A stretch of 64,000 nucleotides of DNA, taken from Zingiber officinale. Lineage: Eukaryota > Streptophyta > Magnoliopsida > Zingiberales > Zingiberaceae. The translations under genes and the position numbers were made by a program. Each line of letters begins with the position of its first letter. The first letter of the stretch is position 1. Positions 12,100-25,000 of this stretch are shown here, piece by piece. Below the pieces are notes generated by a model, which worked only from the letters and a program-made list of their open reading frames with translations, ran no database searches and had not been told where the DNA came from. The stretch spans positions 4,798,705 to 4,862,704 of the forward strand of contig NC_055987.1 of assembly GCF_018446385.1 (NCBI RefSeq). The letters run 5' to 3'.

Positions 12100-13040
12100 A
12101 AGAAAAACCCTAGGGAACCTTATCTTCATGACTGTAATGACACTAGGTTTTTGGAAACACAACATTAGTTTTTGTTGTTGGTTTGTATATTTTCACAGTA
12201 TTCACAATATTTATAAAATCTGCTTAACTTGGATTATTTGGATGTCCAATAATCTAGTTTGAATATCAATATTGTAAACATGAATCTTATTTGGATATCC
12301 TCCAAAAGCACCCCATGACATCTCTTAGGCTATGAATGAAGCATTTCATTAGAAAGAATTTTACAGTTCTAAAATAAAATCCATTTGGTACTTAGATCAT
12401 AATGGAATCAACTTAAGACCAATAATGTTGTCAAATTAGAAGTCATATTGTACATACTTAAGTTGAATATCTGCAAATTTCTATGTTTAATTAAACAAAA
12501 AAGAATCTAAGATACGCTATTAATTAATAAGATTTAGTTAACATGATAGATGATGTGGATAATATCTAGTTCCTTGCCATTTCATCCTTGCCTCCATTCT
12601 ATGCAAGTTGAGTGGTTTTATTACATCATCCGCATGAAGTTTAGCTTACTGTAACAAATGACATGGCTAAATGGAGATAGATCACTAACCCAAAAGAAAA
12701 GGACTAGTGGGAAGTCAGAAACCTTCAAAACTATAAGCATATTGGAGGCTTTTGTGATGGATGTGGACTTGATTCTATTATTGTTCCTTGTTGTTGTAGT
12801 TGAGGGGGCATTGTCTTTGGCTAATGCTTTGTGCTTTGTAGGTGGATTGGTCTAGCAGTGTCTCTGCACCCCTGTACAAATTTCATCAACTAATTAATTG
12901 AACTAAATGCCAATAAATTTCATTTATGATAAAGGAAAAAAACAATAAATCTCACTATTTATATATCATCATCATCTCAGTCAAAGATGAAGGGGCATAG
13001 TAGATTTGATTGATCAAAAGATAATGATGTCCATTAGTTC
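12100..13040. other. Intergenic DNA, nothing recognised
   Basis: AT-rich sequence without a recognisable coding frame, LTR or repeat. The 65-codon plus-strand frame at 12658-12855 resembles no known protein. Confidence 0.4.
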
Positions 13041-13044
13041 GCCT

Positions 13045-13566
13045 AATACGGCGATAAAGGTAGACCCTCCAAAAATAGATCAAAATGGGGAAAACCAACT
13101 TATGTGACGATCAAAGTCAAGAGAGGGTCAAAAGCACCAACAATGACTGGGGCGTACCTGAGCTAGTTGCATGGCCGATCGGACATGAATGTCTTATCGA
13201 TCGATCCATGTGTCTCAACTTGGAGCCGGTAGGCAAGCACTCATGCTGAAACCCGCCCGACTGACTTAGTTGGGCGAGGAGCCAGGCCGATTGGACATGT
13301 TGTACTTCTATGGCCAAGGAAGAGGCCGAGTGAGGGCCGAGTCATTAAAAACAGACGTGAAGCAAAACTGGTGGTCATCCCTGAGTGATGGCTGGTCGGC
13401 CTAGCGTGGGTCCCATGGGCCTTCAGTTCCGTACTCTTTTGAAGGTTTGTGCTGCAAAGGACAAAAAAATATCTTGCAAACAAATCACACTTTAGAAGCT
13501 TCAAGTCTGTCATACCATAGAAATTTGCATGTTTATTTAAGGAAAGGTGTCAGAGACATTTTATGA
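13045..13566 (+). mobile_element. Truncated Gypsy LTR (same family as 44319-45090)
   Basis: Runs parallel to 44330-44880: GATAAAGGTAGACCCTCC against GATAATAAAGGTGGACCCCC at the start, then CATGGCCGATCGGAC, GTCCCATGGGCCTTC, GAGGTTTGTGCTG and TTATGA(C/T)CTGTCTTTTCTTA. It stops at about 13566, where the copy at 44.9 kb continues into its promoter and U5 part. It abuts a Gypsy gag fragment in the opposite orientation, so the junction is a rearrangement or nested truncation. Confidence 0.7.
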
Positions 13567-13838
13567 TCTGTCTTTTCTTAAGAACACTTTGGAAAGCATG
13601 AACAGACTCAAGCTGGTCTTTTGATACCTCATGCTGTTGGCAAAGTGGTGCAAAAAGACTTTACGAAAATCTTTGAAGCAACATATGAATTCAACTGGGA
13701 TCTGGCTGAACCATCTTTATGCCAAGTCGGAAAGAGTGGTAAGGAACACTTGGTACTTAACGGCATCCGTGTATTAATGAAAGAGGACCACGTTTTCAAA
13801 CTTAAGTAGAAGATCTTCCAGGTCGGTCGCCCCTCCAT
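13567..13838 (-). pseudogene. Gypsy gag fragment, left part
   Basis: The minus strand reads a retrotransposon gag domain with FENVVLFH, VKYQVFLTTLSDLA and FKDFRKVFLHHFA, typical of Gypsy gag. The frame is broken by in-frame stop codons, including a TAA after SDLA and one in place of Gln after VVLFH. Across the CACTA insertion (13839-21164) the frame continues without a shift into 21165 onwards once the 3-bp duplication is counted, so this was one gag gene before the DNA transposon landed. The fragment is truncated on its 3' side at about 13567. Confidence 0.7.
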
Positions 13839-13854
13839 CACTACAAAAATGCAT

Positions 13855-14280
13855 GAGTTTAACGACGGGCGTACCGACGGAATCTCAACTCCGTCGGCGT
13901 ATACCGACTGAATATACCTCTGTCGGGAAGTACCGACGGGATTTAGATCGGTCGGTAATTACCGACGGAATCACTATTCCGTCGGGGAGTCCCATAATAT
14001 CGCCGTTAGAATTTTGTGTATTTCCGACGGACTTCTTATTCTGTCGGTAAATAGGCGGGTGCGGGCATAAACATGACCAACGGAATGATATTCAGTCGGT
14101 AATTAACGGGTTTAGGGTTTTATTATACCGACGGAAAGAGAATTCCGTCGGTAAGTTTCCGCCCGTACCCGTTTTCTTTGCATTCGCTAAACCTTACCCG
14201 ATAACTAGCCGAAATCACCGACGGAATTAACCATTCCGTCGGCGATTACCGACGGAATTAATGTTCCGTCGGTAAATCAC
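13855..14280. repeat. CACTA 5' subterminal repeat array
   Basis: At least a dozen copies in both orientations of a roughly 12-bp motif, ACCGACGGAAT or its complement ATTCCGTCGGT, often as facing pairs 10-25 bp apart. In En/Spm elements such subterminal motifs bind the element-encoded regulatory protein (TNPA) and are needed for excision. Confidence 0.9.
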
Positions 14281-14454
14281 GTTTTAGGGCACAGATTGTC
14301 CCTTTCCTCTTCGCGCGACCTCTTTCTTTCCTCAGCGGCGGCGATATTCCGGCGGCTCTCTCCAGCGATCTCGGCGCCCTTTCCTCCCGTTCACACCGTT
14401 CCGGCGATCTCTCAGGTATGCTCTTCTATTCTCCTCTCTCATTTGCGTTTTCAC

Positions 14455-14645
14455 ACGGCCGGCAGCCGCGCCCTGCTCGCGGATCGCGGGCAGCGGCCTG
14501 CTCGCGGCCGCCGGCCAGCGGGCAGCGGCCTGCTCGCGGCCGCCGGGCAGCGGCCTGCTCGCGGCCGCCGGTCTGCTCGCAGCTAGCGGGCTGCTCTTGG
14601 CTGACGGCCTGCTCACGGCTCGCTACTCGCGGCCTGCAACCTGCT
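14455..14645. repeat. GC-rich tandem repeat in the CACTA 5' region
   Basis: Units built on GCAGCGGCCTGCTCGCGGCC recur about every 30 bp, four to six times, and are far more GC-rich than the rest of the element. They lie between the subterminal array and the transposase start, that is, in the promoter or leader. Long open frames on both strands here are by-products of the composition. Confidence 0.75.
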
Positions 14646-14991
14646 CGCAATTGTAGCGGTGCTTTGTTACTGTTCGTAGCTGAGCACAATGTAAACCCTA
14701 GAAAATTTAAGTGTTGTGACATATTTTGATCAATTTCGCTATTGTACTTGCATAAAATGTAGTTTGATTGATGCTTCTCATATATGTATGATTATTTCGT
14801 TTGATAATGCTATAAGGAACAACATGTTTATAATAGTTTCATTTAATTGTTCTAGTGTAGAGGTGATTTATGGTAATATGATATGATGATCGTGAGATAA
14901 AATTGTGCACATAATTCTTTATTTAAACTTATTTCAAGTGATACAACAAGTTTAATAATGTTTCAATTTATATTCTCTTTAGGTTATACCA

Positions 14992-17900
14992 ATGTATATG
15001 AACAAAACTTGGATGTACAATCGATTAGACAATGATTTTATCAGAGATGATTTTATTGCTGAAGTTGAACAGTTTGTGATTTTTGCTAAAAGTCATCCAG
15101 AATGTATGAATGGTTCTGAGTTACGGTGTCCGTGCAATCATAAAAAATGTCAAAATAGAGCATTTCGTGATGAAGATACCGTAAAAATGCACATATGTAG
15201 AAATGGATTTGTGCCAAATTACTACAATTGGTATTGCCACGGAGAGCCTTATATATATGAACCAATTGGGTCATCTGGTGGTTCGTATTCTGGGACTACT
15301 GTTATAGCTCCTGAAGCATCAAATAATTATGATATTTCAATGCAATCAATGGTTCAAGATGCGATGAATGCAGTTGATTATTCGAATATAGATGAAATAC
15401 CAACCCCTGAATATCAGCAACTATATAAAATGTTAAAGGCTAGTGAAAGAGAAGTGTGGGAAGGCATTCCTTCTGGTCATTCACAACTATCAGCTTCAGC
15501 AAGGTTATTGAATATGAAAGCAGAACATCATTTCTCAGAAAGATGTTACGATGACATTTGTCAATTGATGTCAGAGTTGCTCCCTACTGATAACATAATG
15601 ACTGATAGCTTCTATGAAACAAAGAAATTGATCAGAGGTTTAGGTTTGCCTATAGAGAAAATTGATTGTTGTATAAACAACTGCATGATATTTTAGAATG
15701 AAGACAGTGATTTGAATGAATGTAAAATCTGTACTCACCCTCGTTTTAAGCATCGTAATCGCATACCAGGGAAGAAGAAGAAAAATATTGCTTGGAAAGT
15801 AATGTATTATTTTTCGTTAACTGCTAGACTTCAACGCTTGTATGCATCTGCAGCTACAGCTAACCACATGTTGTGGCATCATGAGCATGAGCATGAAGAA
15901 GGTATAATGTGTCATCCTTGTGATTCTCCTGCATGGAAACATCTTGATAATGTGTTTCCCTCCTTTGCAATGGAACCACGAAATGTGAGATTGGGACTTT
16001 CTGCAGATGGATTTCAACCATTTGGTCAGTCGGGACAACAATATTCATCTTGGCCAGTTATATTAACACCGTACAATTTACCACCATGGATGTGCATGAA
16101 AGATGAATTTATGTTTCTTACCGTGCTTATTCCTGGTCCAGCCAATCCAAAAGATAAGATAGATGTTTTCTTGCAACCTCTAATTGCCGAGCTTAATGAA
16201 TTATGGAATGTAGGGTCGGTTACTTATGATATTGCAAGTAAAACTAATTTTACATTGCATGCGGCCTTATTATGGACGATCAGTGATTTTTCAGCATACT
16301 CAATGTTGTCGGGATGGAGCACGGCTGGTAAATTAGCATGACCACATTGCATGACAGAGTCCAATGCATTTTCATTACCTTGCAGTGGGAAGATATCTTG
16401 GTTTGATAATCATCGTAAATTTCTACCACTGGATCACCCTTTTAGGTGAAATAAGAAAAATTTTCTAAAGAATGTTGTAGTCAGAAAACCTCCCCCAGCA
16501 GTCCATGCTTCAGGTGAAGAAATCATTGAACAAATAGATAGTTATGGATTTCTCCCAGTATCTCAGCCTAATTCTGATGAGATAAATAAGTATCTTGTGA
16601 GGATGAGCAAGTGTGGTTGGAAGAAAAGGAGCATATTCTGGGAGTTGCCTTATTGGAAGTATCTACTCATTCGACACAATATAGATGTGATGCATGTTGA
16701 GAAAAATTTCTTTGATAATATCTTCAACACTGTGATGAATGTACCTGGAAGAACTAAGGACACTGCAAAATCACGTGAAAAATTAAAAGAACTAGTCAAC
16801 AGACCAGAATTGCATCAGAATGAAACAACCAATAAGTTTCCAAAAGCTTGTTATACATTGGACAAAGATGGTAAACAAGCTTTATGTAGTTGGTTAAAAG
16901 AAATTAAATTTCCAGATGGATATGCTTCGAATATGGCTCGATGCGTTGACATGAACAAATTAAAGATGTTTGGAATGAAGAGTCATGACTGCCATGTGTT
17001 CATGCAAAGACTTATTCTAATAGTTTTTCATGATTTACTTCCCAATAATGCTTGGCAAGCACTTACAGAGTTGAGTCTTTTTTTCAGAGATTTGACAGCG
17101 AGGTGTATTATGACGGTTGATATGATTCAGCTAGAGACTGACATTCCTCTCATACTTTGTAAGTTGGAGCGCATATTTCCACCAAGTTTTTTTGATTCAA
17201 TAGAACATCTACCCGTACATTTACCATATGAGGCACGAATAGCTGGTCCTGTGCAGTATAGATGGATGTACCCATTTGAAAGGTTTTTAAGAAAATTAAA
17301 AAATAATGTTCGTAATAAAGCAAGAGTTGAAGGGTCAATATGTAATGCTTATCTGGTGGAGGAAGCATCTTCGTTCTGCTCTTATTATTTTGCTGATAAT
17401 GTTAAAACCAGACACCGCAAATGTCCTAGAAATTCCGATGATACTCAGAATATAGATCCATCGATGCTTTCTATTTTCAAATTTTCTGGTAAACCAATGG
17501 GTGCATCTGTTTCTAGATGGTTAACTCAACAAGAATACCATGCTGCAAGAACATACATACTCTTAAACTGTGATGAGGTCAAACCCTACATAAAGTAAGT
17601 TAACTTCTCTAATCAAGCTTTTATTTCGTTGTAGTTAATTGCTTGATATCCTAATTTTCTTATAATTATCTTTTTTCAAAGCTTGTATGAGCAACAATTA
17701 CATCTTCAAAATCCATCAATGACTGCAAGTGAGGTTGCTGAAAAGTTAGAGACTGAATTTGCATTATGGTTTCAAATATATGTGAGTTAGAGAAATTTTC
17801 ATAATTATTTATTAAAAAAAATTCGGTCCTAATTTTTCGTATTACTATTTTGATAGGTGAAAGATCGAAGAATATCTAATGTACAAGATGATAGAATATT

Positions 17901-18525
17901 GAATCTTGCATCTGGACCCCTACGCCAAATAATGGTCTATTCGGGTTACTATGTTAATGGTCTCAAATTCCATGTGAGACAACGAGATTCGCAGAGATTA
18001 ACTTTTAATTCTGGTGTTTGCGTTAAAGGATCTATCGACACCAATAACACTGAGTTTGATTACTATGGTAGACTTGAGGAAATTATAGAGGTTGAGTATC
18101 CTGCATTACCGATAAAAAGGTGTGTGTTGTTCAAATGTTCATGGTATGATCCAACCCCAAGAACAGGTACCAGAATACATCCAAATTATAATTTAGTAGA
18201 GGTTAATGCAAACAGAAGGTTCAATAAGTTTGAACCTTTCATTTTTGTAATACAAGCGGGTCAGGTGGTTTATCTTGAATATCCTACGAAGAGAAGAAGA
18301 GCTAGTGAATGGTTGTCTATTTGTCGATTGAAGTCTCGTTCAACCATAGAAATGTCGAACACTATTACTACTCAAAACCATGATGCATTTCAGAATGACG
18401 AAGTAGAGAGACATTCGGTTGATTCACAAATCCAATCTACATCACAACTACTTGTAGATGGTAATGCCATTGACGAGGAGATAGATGATGGAGAGAAATC
18501 CAGCAGTGAGATTTTGTTGAACTAA
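14992..18525 (+). pseudogene. CACTA transposase (TNP2 type), three premature stops
   Basis: Main transposase of the element. One frame runs from MYMNKTWMYNRLD at 14992 to the exon end near 17594, then exons 17682-17781 and 17857-18525. Domains in order: N-terminal transposase-associated Cys/His domain (RCPCNHKKCQNR), TNP2 catalytic region (RLQRLYASAATANHM, LGLSADGFQPFG, PPWMCMKDEFMFLTVLIPGP), the DUF4218-type region (RHNIDVMHVEKNFFDN), and the DUF4216-type C-terminus (KRCVLFKCSWYDP). The frame is cut by TAG at 15694, TGA at 16339 and TGA at 16447, with no frameshifts, so the decay is by point mutation only. The intervals between the stops still encode well-conserved protein, so inactivation looks recent. 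It cannot make full-length transposase as read. Confidence 0.9.
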
Positions 18526-18718
18526 CAGAGTCTAGCGACGACGACTTACAAACTGTTAATGTTGAATAGAAATGCTTCCAGAGTCTAGCATTGATTAAAT
18601 TTTAGCATTATTATTCATCTAGTAAGTTATGCTTTAATCATGTTTTGTTGCTTATTTATCATGTTATTAAAGATTTATTATGATGTGTGCTAATATGTTT
18701 TTGTAGATATAAGGTATC

Positions 18719-20059
18719 ATGGCAGATCTTCCAGCACCACTCCGTGGATCCACCGTACTTAGGGTTGTTGGAGAGTCGTAAGTATTTTTTTTATTATTAG
18801 TAATTCAAGTTCTTTATTTATAACATATATCTTATGTCTTAATATTGCTTATATGTAGGTTTACTCCCGACGGCCATCGAGTATCCACATATATCACATG
18901 GAAATTTAAGGAAAGAGTCTGCATATCTGGGACTACATGGAGACATGTAGATGCTGGAACTAAGGATTTCTATTATCAAGAATTTGTGGTAAGTAAATTG
19001 AATATGTACATTATATTTATCCTTTAATATTCTAAAATTTTATTTTTAAATTGCAGAAAAAATATACATGGGAGGAGGGACACGAGGTAGAATTTGCAAA
19101 AACTTGGAATATTTATTGTGCCAAGTTGTACAAAGACCTATTATACTATGTGAGAAAGGATGACACACGACCTGCTTATGTATCCGAGGAGATTTGGAGT
19201 GCATGGACGACCACTTGGTCTGCAGAAAGATGGCAGACAAAGGCTCTAAAAGCTCGAGCGAATAGGAATACAGAGTCAGGTGACCCGAGTACTGGATCTG
19301 CTCGACATACATCAGGATCTCGTTCCATTGTTGAGCACGCTATGGATCTGGTGATTTTAATTTAAAGTTATATAAAATAAATTTTTATTTACTAATGAAC
19401 TTGTATAATTTTAGTCAAATTTGTTTGTGCATGCAGGAGCGTTCTTTAGAAAGACAACCCACTTGCTTGGAGATCTTTCTCAAAACTCACAAGAGAAAGG
19501 ATGGCACATATATTGATGATCGATCAAAGAACATTGGGGTTTGAATTATTAACTTGCAATTTATATTTAATCTTTAATAATGATTAATTAACTTTAATAA
19601 TTGTGTATAATATATAAATTGTATATTTTTTCTACACAGGAGGAAATGACAAGCAGGGTTGCTCAGGCATCTCAGCCACCAGTAGAGGGAGGAGAGTCAC
19701 AGGATCTATCCACTCAAGAAATAAATGAAATTTATTATGATGTTGTGGGTGGAAGGACAAAGAACTCCTCCCTCTACGGCCTTGGTTCCCAGGCCAAGGT
19801 GGTATTTGATCGCTTGAGGACTCCTAGGGGTCGTGCGAGTTCCTCTTCTTCTTCTTCTGAGGTGGAGTCATTAAGAAAAGAAAACCAAGACTTGAAGACT
19901 CAAATGACTACCATGGATCAGAAGTGGGAGAAGAAGTGGGCTGCACAGGAGCAGGCATTGGCCCAGATGCAAGCAATCATTGCACGATGGGACCCATCAC
20001 AGCAGCCCCAGTCAGAGGAGACCCCAGACCCATCAGACCCCGACCCCGCTGATGATTAG
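18719..20059 (+). CDS. CACTA second gene (plant transposase Ptta/En/Spm family)
   Basis: Five exons, 18719-18777, 18859-18988, 19057-19350, 19437-19538 and 19640-20059, with GT/AG junctions and consistent phases, give a 334-residue protein without internal stops. The N-terminal part (FTPDGHRVSTYITWKF, WRHVDAGTKDFYYQEF, YVSEEIWSAWTTTWS) matches the accessory protein commonly carried by plant En/Spm-like elements. The C-terminus has a Ser-rich run, a coiled coil (SLRKENQDLKTQMTTMDQKW) and an acidic Pro/Asp tail. Such proteins are thought to bind the element ends together with the TNP2 transposase; that role is inferred from the family. It remains intact while the neighbouring transposase is broken. 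Confidence 0.85.
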
Positions 20060-20700
20060 ATTTTGTTGAGGTATGCTTAACTATAACTTGATTTTTTTTA
20101 TATATTTTTTTAGATATTCATTAAGTCAAATATATTTATTGTATATTATTATATGCTTATCTTAAAGTGTTTTACATTTTTCAGGAGTTCATACTAATAC
20201 ATTCACCATCACCACTATTATTGGTTATCCAAAATATAATCCAGGTATTTTTTTTTACAAGTAAAATTAGTTATATATAACAATGTTTGAGTTATATTAC
20301 ATTTGCATCGATTTATTCTAATCATAATCTATTGTATTTGACTTTTACAGGATTATATTCGGATATATGTATAAGTGATGTATCATGGTATGTATTTTGG
20401 ATATTTTGTATTTGTCGTTCACTTGTATAATTTTAGATACTTTTGATTGTGAGAACTTGATACTTAGATTTTATTATAGTTTGGAGATTTTCTATTTGTC
20501 GTTCAGTTAATTTTATATATTTGTTGTATGTTGTATTTTGGAGATTGTGGATTGATTTACATTGTGATATTGTTGTTGTATGTTGTTAATATATTGTGTG
20601 GATTGTGTTTGTGATACCATCGCTTGTGATAGTTTGTATTTGTATTAAATTTGTATATGGGAAACTAGCAAAACAGGGGCTGGATTTCAAATTTTTTCCA
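20060..20700. other. CACTA 3' spacer
   Basis: AT-rich segment between the second gene and the right subterminal array; includes the probable 3' UTR. Splice-like junctions are present but there is no coding signal. Confidence 0.4.
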
Positions 20701-20704
20701 GATT

Positions 20705-21150
20705 TTTACCGACGGAAATTATAATTCCGTCGGTAAATTATCGAAAGTACAGGGTTTTCTTCGATATATTCCCGACGGAATCAATGTTTCCGTCGGTAAA
20801 CACCGACAGAATCATTGTTTCCGTCGGTGTTTACCGACAGAATAATTGTTTCCGTCGGTGTTTACCGACGGAATCACTTTTTCCGTCGGCATAATACTGA
20901 CGGAATCACTGTTTCCGTCGAGAGTTTCCGTTCACCGCCGTTTGGTTTTTTACCGACGGGTAAGAATCTCAGTCAGTAATTTACCGACGAAATTATATAT
21001 TCAGTCGGTACTTACCGACGGATATATTTTTCCGTCGGTAAAGTAATTGCCGACCAAAATACTTCCGATATCAGAAATTCCGTCGGTATTCCGTCGGTAA
21101 TCTCATATACCGACGGAATATCGACGGAATATTCAGTCGGTAATAATGGT
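20705..21150. repeat. CACTA 3' subterminal repeat array
   Basis: Facing copies of TACCGACGGAAT and ATTCCGTCGGTA, more than a dozen, mirror the 5' array. Several copies show single substitutions (CCGACAGAAT, CAGTCGG). Presumed binding sites for the element-encoded proteins. Confidence 0.9.
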
Positions 21151-21164
21151 ATTTTTTTGTAGTG

Positions 21165-21680
21165 CATATTCTCCTATTCATACAATCGAAAGTGACTCGA
21201 CAGTCTGTCCTCCAAATTTTCTTAGGAGAACTCACACTTATCTGCTTGGGGGAAATATTGGCCATCGGTGCTTTCTTCTTTTGAAGATCCCAAACGGGCA
21301 CATCTTTAGAAGATGATATTTAGGGCATTTTTGCTCGTCCCATTTCGTCGAATGGGGTATAGAATAGTACCCTAGATACTCAATGGGGGATGGCGGTACA
21401 GACAGCAGGTTGATCAACTGTGTGGGCGCTCGCATGAAGCTAACAAGAGGAGGAACTGGGTGACACCTAGTCGGTCCTTCCACTTGGGTCCCTTGCTCAA
21501 TGTGAGGACCCATCCATGACACAACGGAGTTGCTCTGCAAAGGGCACTTAACTACTGCCTGTTGTTATTGCACTAACTTCTGTGGTTGGGCAACTATTAA
21601 CAGCTCCAAGTTTTCTTACGACAAGGTAAAGGTAGTGAGTCTTCTAGCCTTTTTCATCTATGCATTTTAGATTTAGGCTG
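21165..21680 (-). pseudogene. Gypsy gag, N-terminal part and leader
   Basis: Right-hand continuation of the gag gene interrupted by the CACTA element. The minus strand reads VTFDCMNRRI up to the insertion point, then YGGATDLEDLL on the other side. Further upstream in the gene there is no clean open frame. Together with the primer-binding site at 21682-21700 and the LTR starting at 21705 it marks the 5' end of a minus-strand Gypsy element. Confidence 0.6.
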
Positions 21681-21681
21681 A

Positions 21682-21700
21682 GTTCCCACAGACGACACCA
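21682..21700 (-). other. Gypsy primer-binding site
   Basis: On the minus strand the sequence TGGTGTCGTCTGTGGGAA lies four bases inside the LTR end (LTR terminus GGATCA at 21705). It is close to the TGGCGCCGTCTGTGGGAA primer-binding site common in plant Gypsy elements. Confidence 0.8.
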
Positions 21701-22082
21701 AATTTGATCCTGTCTGGAAGTGGGGGAGATGACGCGCTAGGTAGGTGGCGTCGAGGTGGCTTGAATATTGACTATGCAAAGACTGTGAGTTAAGGTAAAG
21801 TGACACTGAGCAAACCTGCGCAACAAAGATACTGTAGAACCGTTAGATTCGATAGAGGGGGGGGTGAATATCGATTAGAAAAACAAGAGTATAGGCGCAG
21901 CGGAAAAGTAAAATAGACACAGTTGTTTTACTTCGTTCGGAGCCTGTGACGACTCCTACTCGAAGGCCCGTGGTCCTTGACCACTTTCGTTGGGCAATCA
22001 CTAGCAATTCGAAATAATGATTACAAAAGAACCGTACAGTGAATGCTAATGAAAACTAAAAACAAAATACCGACAAGAAGGG

Positions 22083-25000
22083 TGTAACAACCACCCTTCT
22101 TACTACTACTCTCTAAGGGAGACCGTTACCTAACTCCTACTCTACTTACTGGTGTCACTTATGCTATTATTAGCGACACTTAGATTTATCACGGTTCAGA
22201 GAAATTCCTACCGAAAAATTTCGGCAGAGTCTCCCCTATACCGGTGACCAAATCTATAATACACAAGATATATATACACAGCCACATGCGGCTGGATCAC
22301 AATTTATTCACAACCACGCAGTAATAAATCATATCATAATCAAAAACTAATCTAGCAAAATGAACTAAACTCAAGCTCCCAGAATGAAGCATAATAAGCT
22401 ACAATGCACATCAAACTCAATCATAAACTCATAATTTCATAACAGAAATAAGGAAAATAAACTAGACATAAACTCTAAATAAACAAGTCTTGCTAGTCCC
22501 CTCTGGACCTCTCCATAGTTCAGTCACCACACACATCCATCATCACCACCACCCTGTCGCCTCCCTTTATATCTTAGCTTTTCCTTTATCTGCGGTAGGA
22601 GGAAAAAGAAAAGATCTATAAGCGAAAACGCTTAGTAAGTACTAATCTATCTCACAAAACTCGAAATGCATAAATGAAGTGCATAAGTACTGAAACTGAA
22701 ATACTAAAACTATCTGCATATGCTCATGGTATACAAAAAATGAACTAGATACAAATCATACTCAGTATCAAGCAGAATAACAAGAAACTAACTATGTAAA
22801 CTTAGAATTAAAGAAACTAACCATTCTTATTTATTCTAAGCATGTAACTTGTTTCATTTCTTATATCCTTGTGTTAGAAATTAACCTTTTAATTCCTATC
22901 TTTTACTCACTTCTTCTTCCTTTCTTTCTTAACTTTTCTTTTCTTTGGTTTTCTTTTCTTTGGGGCCCAGGCTTAGTACCATCTCATGCGCGTTCCCTAA
23001 TAGGTTGGGGTTGCGAGCCACCAATCCTAAAAGAGCAGACCTCGGTCTACCAGGGCCAAGACCTCGGAAATGGTCACCTAGATTTGTTTAACGACAAGCT
23101 CTTGGATGTCGGGTACTAGCCTCTTGCTTGACTTACTTGTTATCTTTCTTATTATCTTTTATTAAAGATTGTGGGAGTCCTTTAAATATACTTAACAAGT
23201 ATGGGTGTATAATCAACTAACCATGCTATATAACAGAATAAAACAAGTAACTTAAAGCTTACTGATCATGCTATAAGCTAAACTAAATAAAGCAATTTAA
23301 AGCCTTTGAATCATACGGTGAAAACATGGCAAAAGGATGCTATTTTAGTGCTTCTAAACATGCTGTAAAATCAAGTATGAAATGATTCTAATCATGCTGT
23401 AAAAACAAGTATAGAACGATACTTTAGGGCTGCTAACCCTGCTGTAAGTACATGGCAAGGATGACTACTCTAAGGCTTTTAAACATGCTGAAAAATAGAA
23501 TAAAACATGCTACTTTAATCTTCTAAACATGCTATACAAAATAGGCAAAAACATACTACTTTAAACTTTCTAATCATGCTAGAAATAAAGCAAAAGGAAG
23601 CTAACTTTGGGCTTTCTAAGTATGCTGTAATAAACAGGTATAGGATGCTACTTTAGTGACTCCATTCATGCTGTAAAAATAGGCAAGGAATGCTACTTTA
23701 GGGCTTCTAAACCTGCTATTAAAACATGACAAAGAATACTACTTTAAGGCCTTTAAACCTGCTATACAAAATAAGGTAACATGCTACTTTAAACTTCTTA
23801 AACATGCTATAAAAATAGGGCAAAAGAATGCAACTTTGAACTTTCTAAACATGCTGTAAAATAGAGCAAAAGAACACTAACTACCAGCCCCATTAATCCG
23901 AGATAATGCAAACCGCATAAGTTAAACCAAATCTGCAATACTTCTTCTACTTATATAGGCTACTCCTGCCACTATTCAGCACCCTGGTAACAAGCAAAAG
24001 AGACCAAAAATGCTACCCATGACTATCCATCCCAGTGACCACAACCTGTCCCTTCTTCTCCTTCCTTCAAAGCCCACGGCAGCAAGCACAGAAGCACAAA
24101 ACATCAATGTTTCAAGCATTAAACACTAATGGTCATGGCCAAATGATGGAGGAGACATAACTCACAGCTATCTAAAAAAACAAACATCCGAATTTTGAAA
24201 CTGCACTTCCAAATCACTATCTGTACAACAACTCAACACCGAGCTGTTCGTGCCAATTTAACAGCACAATCCGACACTACATGCTAAAAAGGAAATCTAT
24301 ACCATCTCATGTATATTGCCTAATAGCAAGAATAACCATAGTTCATGCTACGCAAGCTATTTAAATCAAAGTGCTACACGAAATTCCCAACTGAAACCTG
24401 TCCACACCCAATCTGATAAATTCAGATTATGGCAGCAACCTTCACAAACCTACCGAACTCACAACAGAAATTTGGAAACAAGGAATCTCATGGCATAATT
24501 TGGAACAAGGAATCTCAACAAAGCAAGGAAGAAAAACCCTAGCTTATAAATCCACTCGGCACAGCAAAATCCGCAACAAAAGGAAACGGAAACCCTAAAT
24601 TCGGAGCAAGGAAGAAAATCGAAGCTCGGAGCAACTCCTACCGCAGGTGAGTAGTACTTACCTAGGGTTTTCTTGCACTTTTAGGGTTCGGGCGAAGATT
24701 CTCCGGCGTGTTCTCGGAGCTCTCGGGCTTCTCTCCGTCGGGAACAGCCACCGTGGATGAAGGACGGTTGGAGGGAAGCTTCGCCGGCGTCGGAATCTCC
24801 AACCCTAGCTGCTCCTGGTTTCCGCCGAGAGTACTTGCGCCGTCGCGAGGGAGAAGGCGAAGAGGAATTTAGAGAGGAGAAGTTAGGTTTTCTAAAATCC
24901 CAAAACTTATTTCCTTTTATAAGTAATCGGATATAACTCAACTATACTATAACCTTATTTAACTCTATTTGAGATTAACATCAATCCCTTATCCCAGCTG

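Larger units (their letters stand above)
13839..21164 (+). mobile_element. CACTA (En/Spm) transposon, structurally complete, TSD CAT
   Basis: A 7326-bp element starting CACTACAAAAAT (13839) and ending ATTTTTTTGTAGTG (21164), flanked by a perfect 3-bp duplication CAT (13836-13838 and 21165-21167), all as expected for CACTA elements. Both ends carry dense subterminal repeats of the type TACCGACGGAAT/ATTCCGTCGGTA. It contains two genes in the same orientation: a TNP2-type transposase (14992-18525, broken by nonsense codons) and an apparently intact second gene (18719-20059). It sits inside a minus-strand Gypsy gag gene. Confidence 0.95.

Noticed and set aside
14296..14729. Overlapping open frames of about 100 codons on both strands
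   Set aside because: They follow from the GC-rich tandem repeat in the CACTA 5' region; the translated repeats have no protein character.
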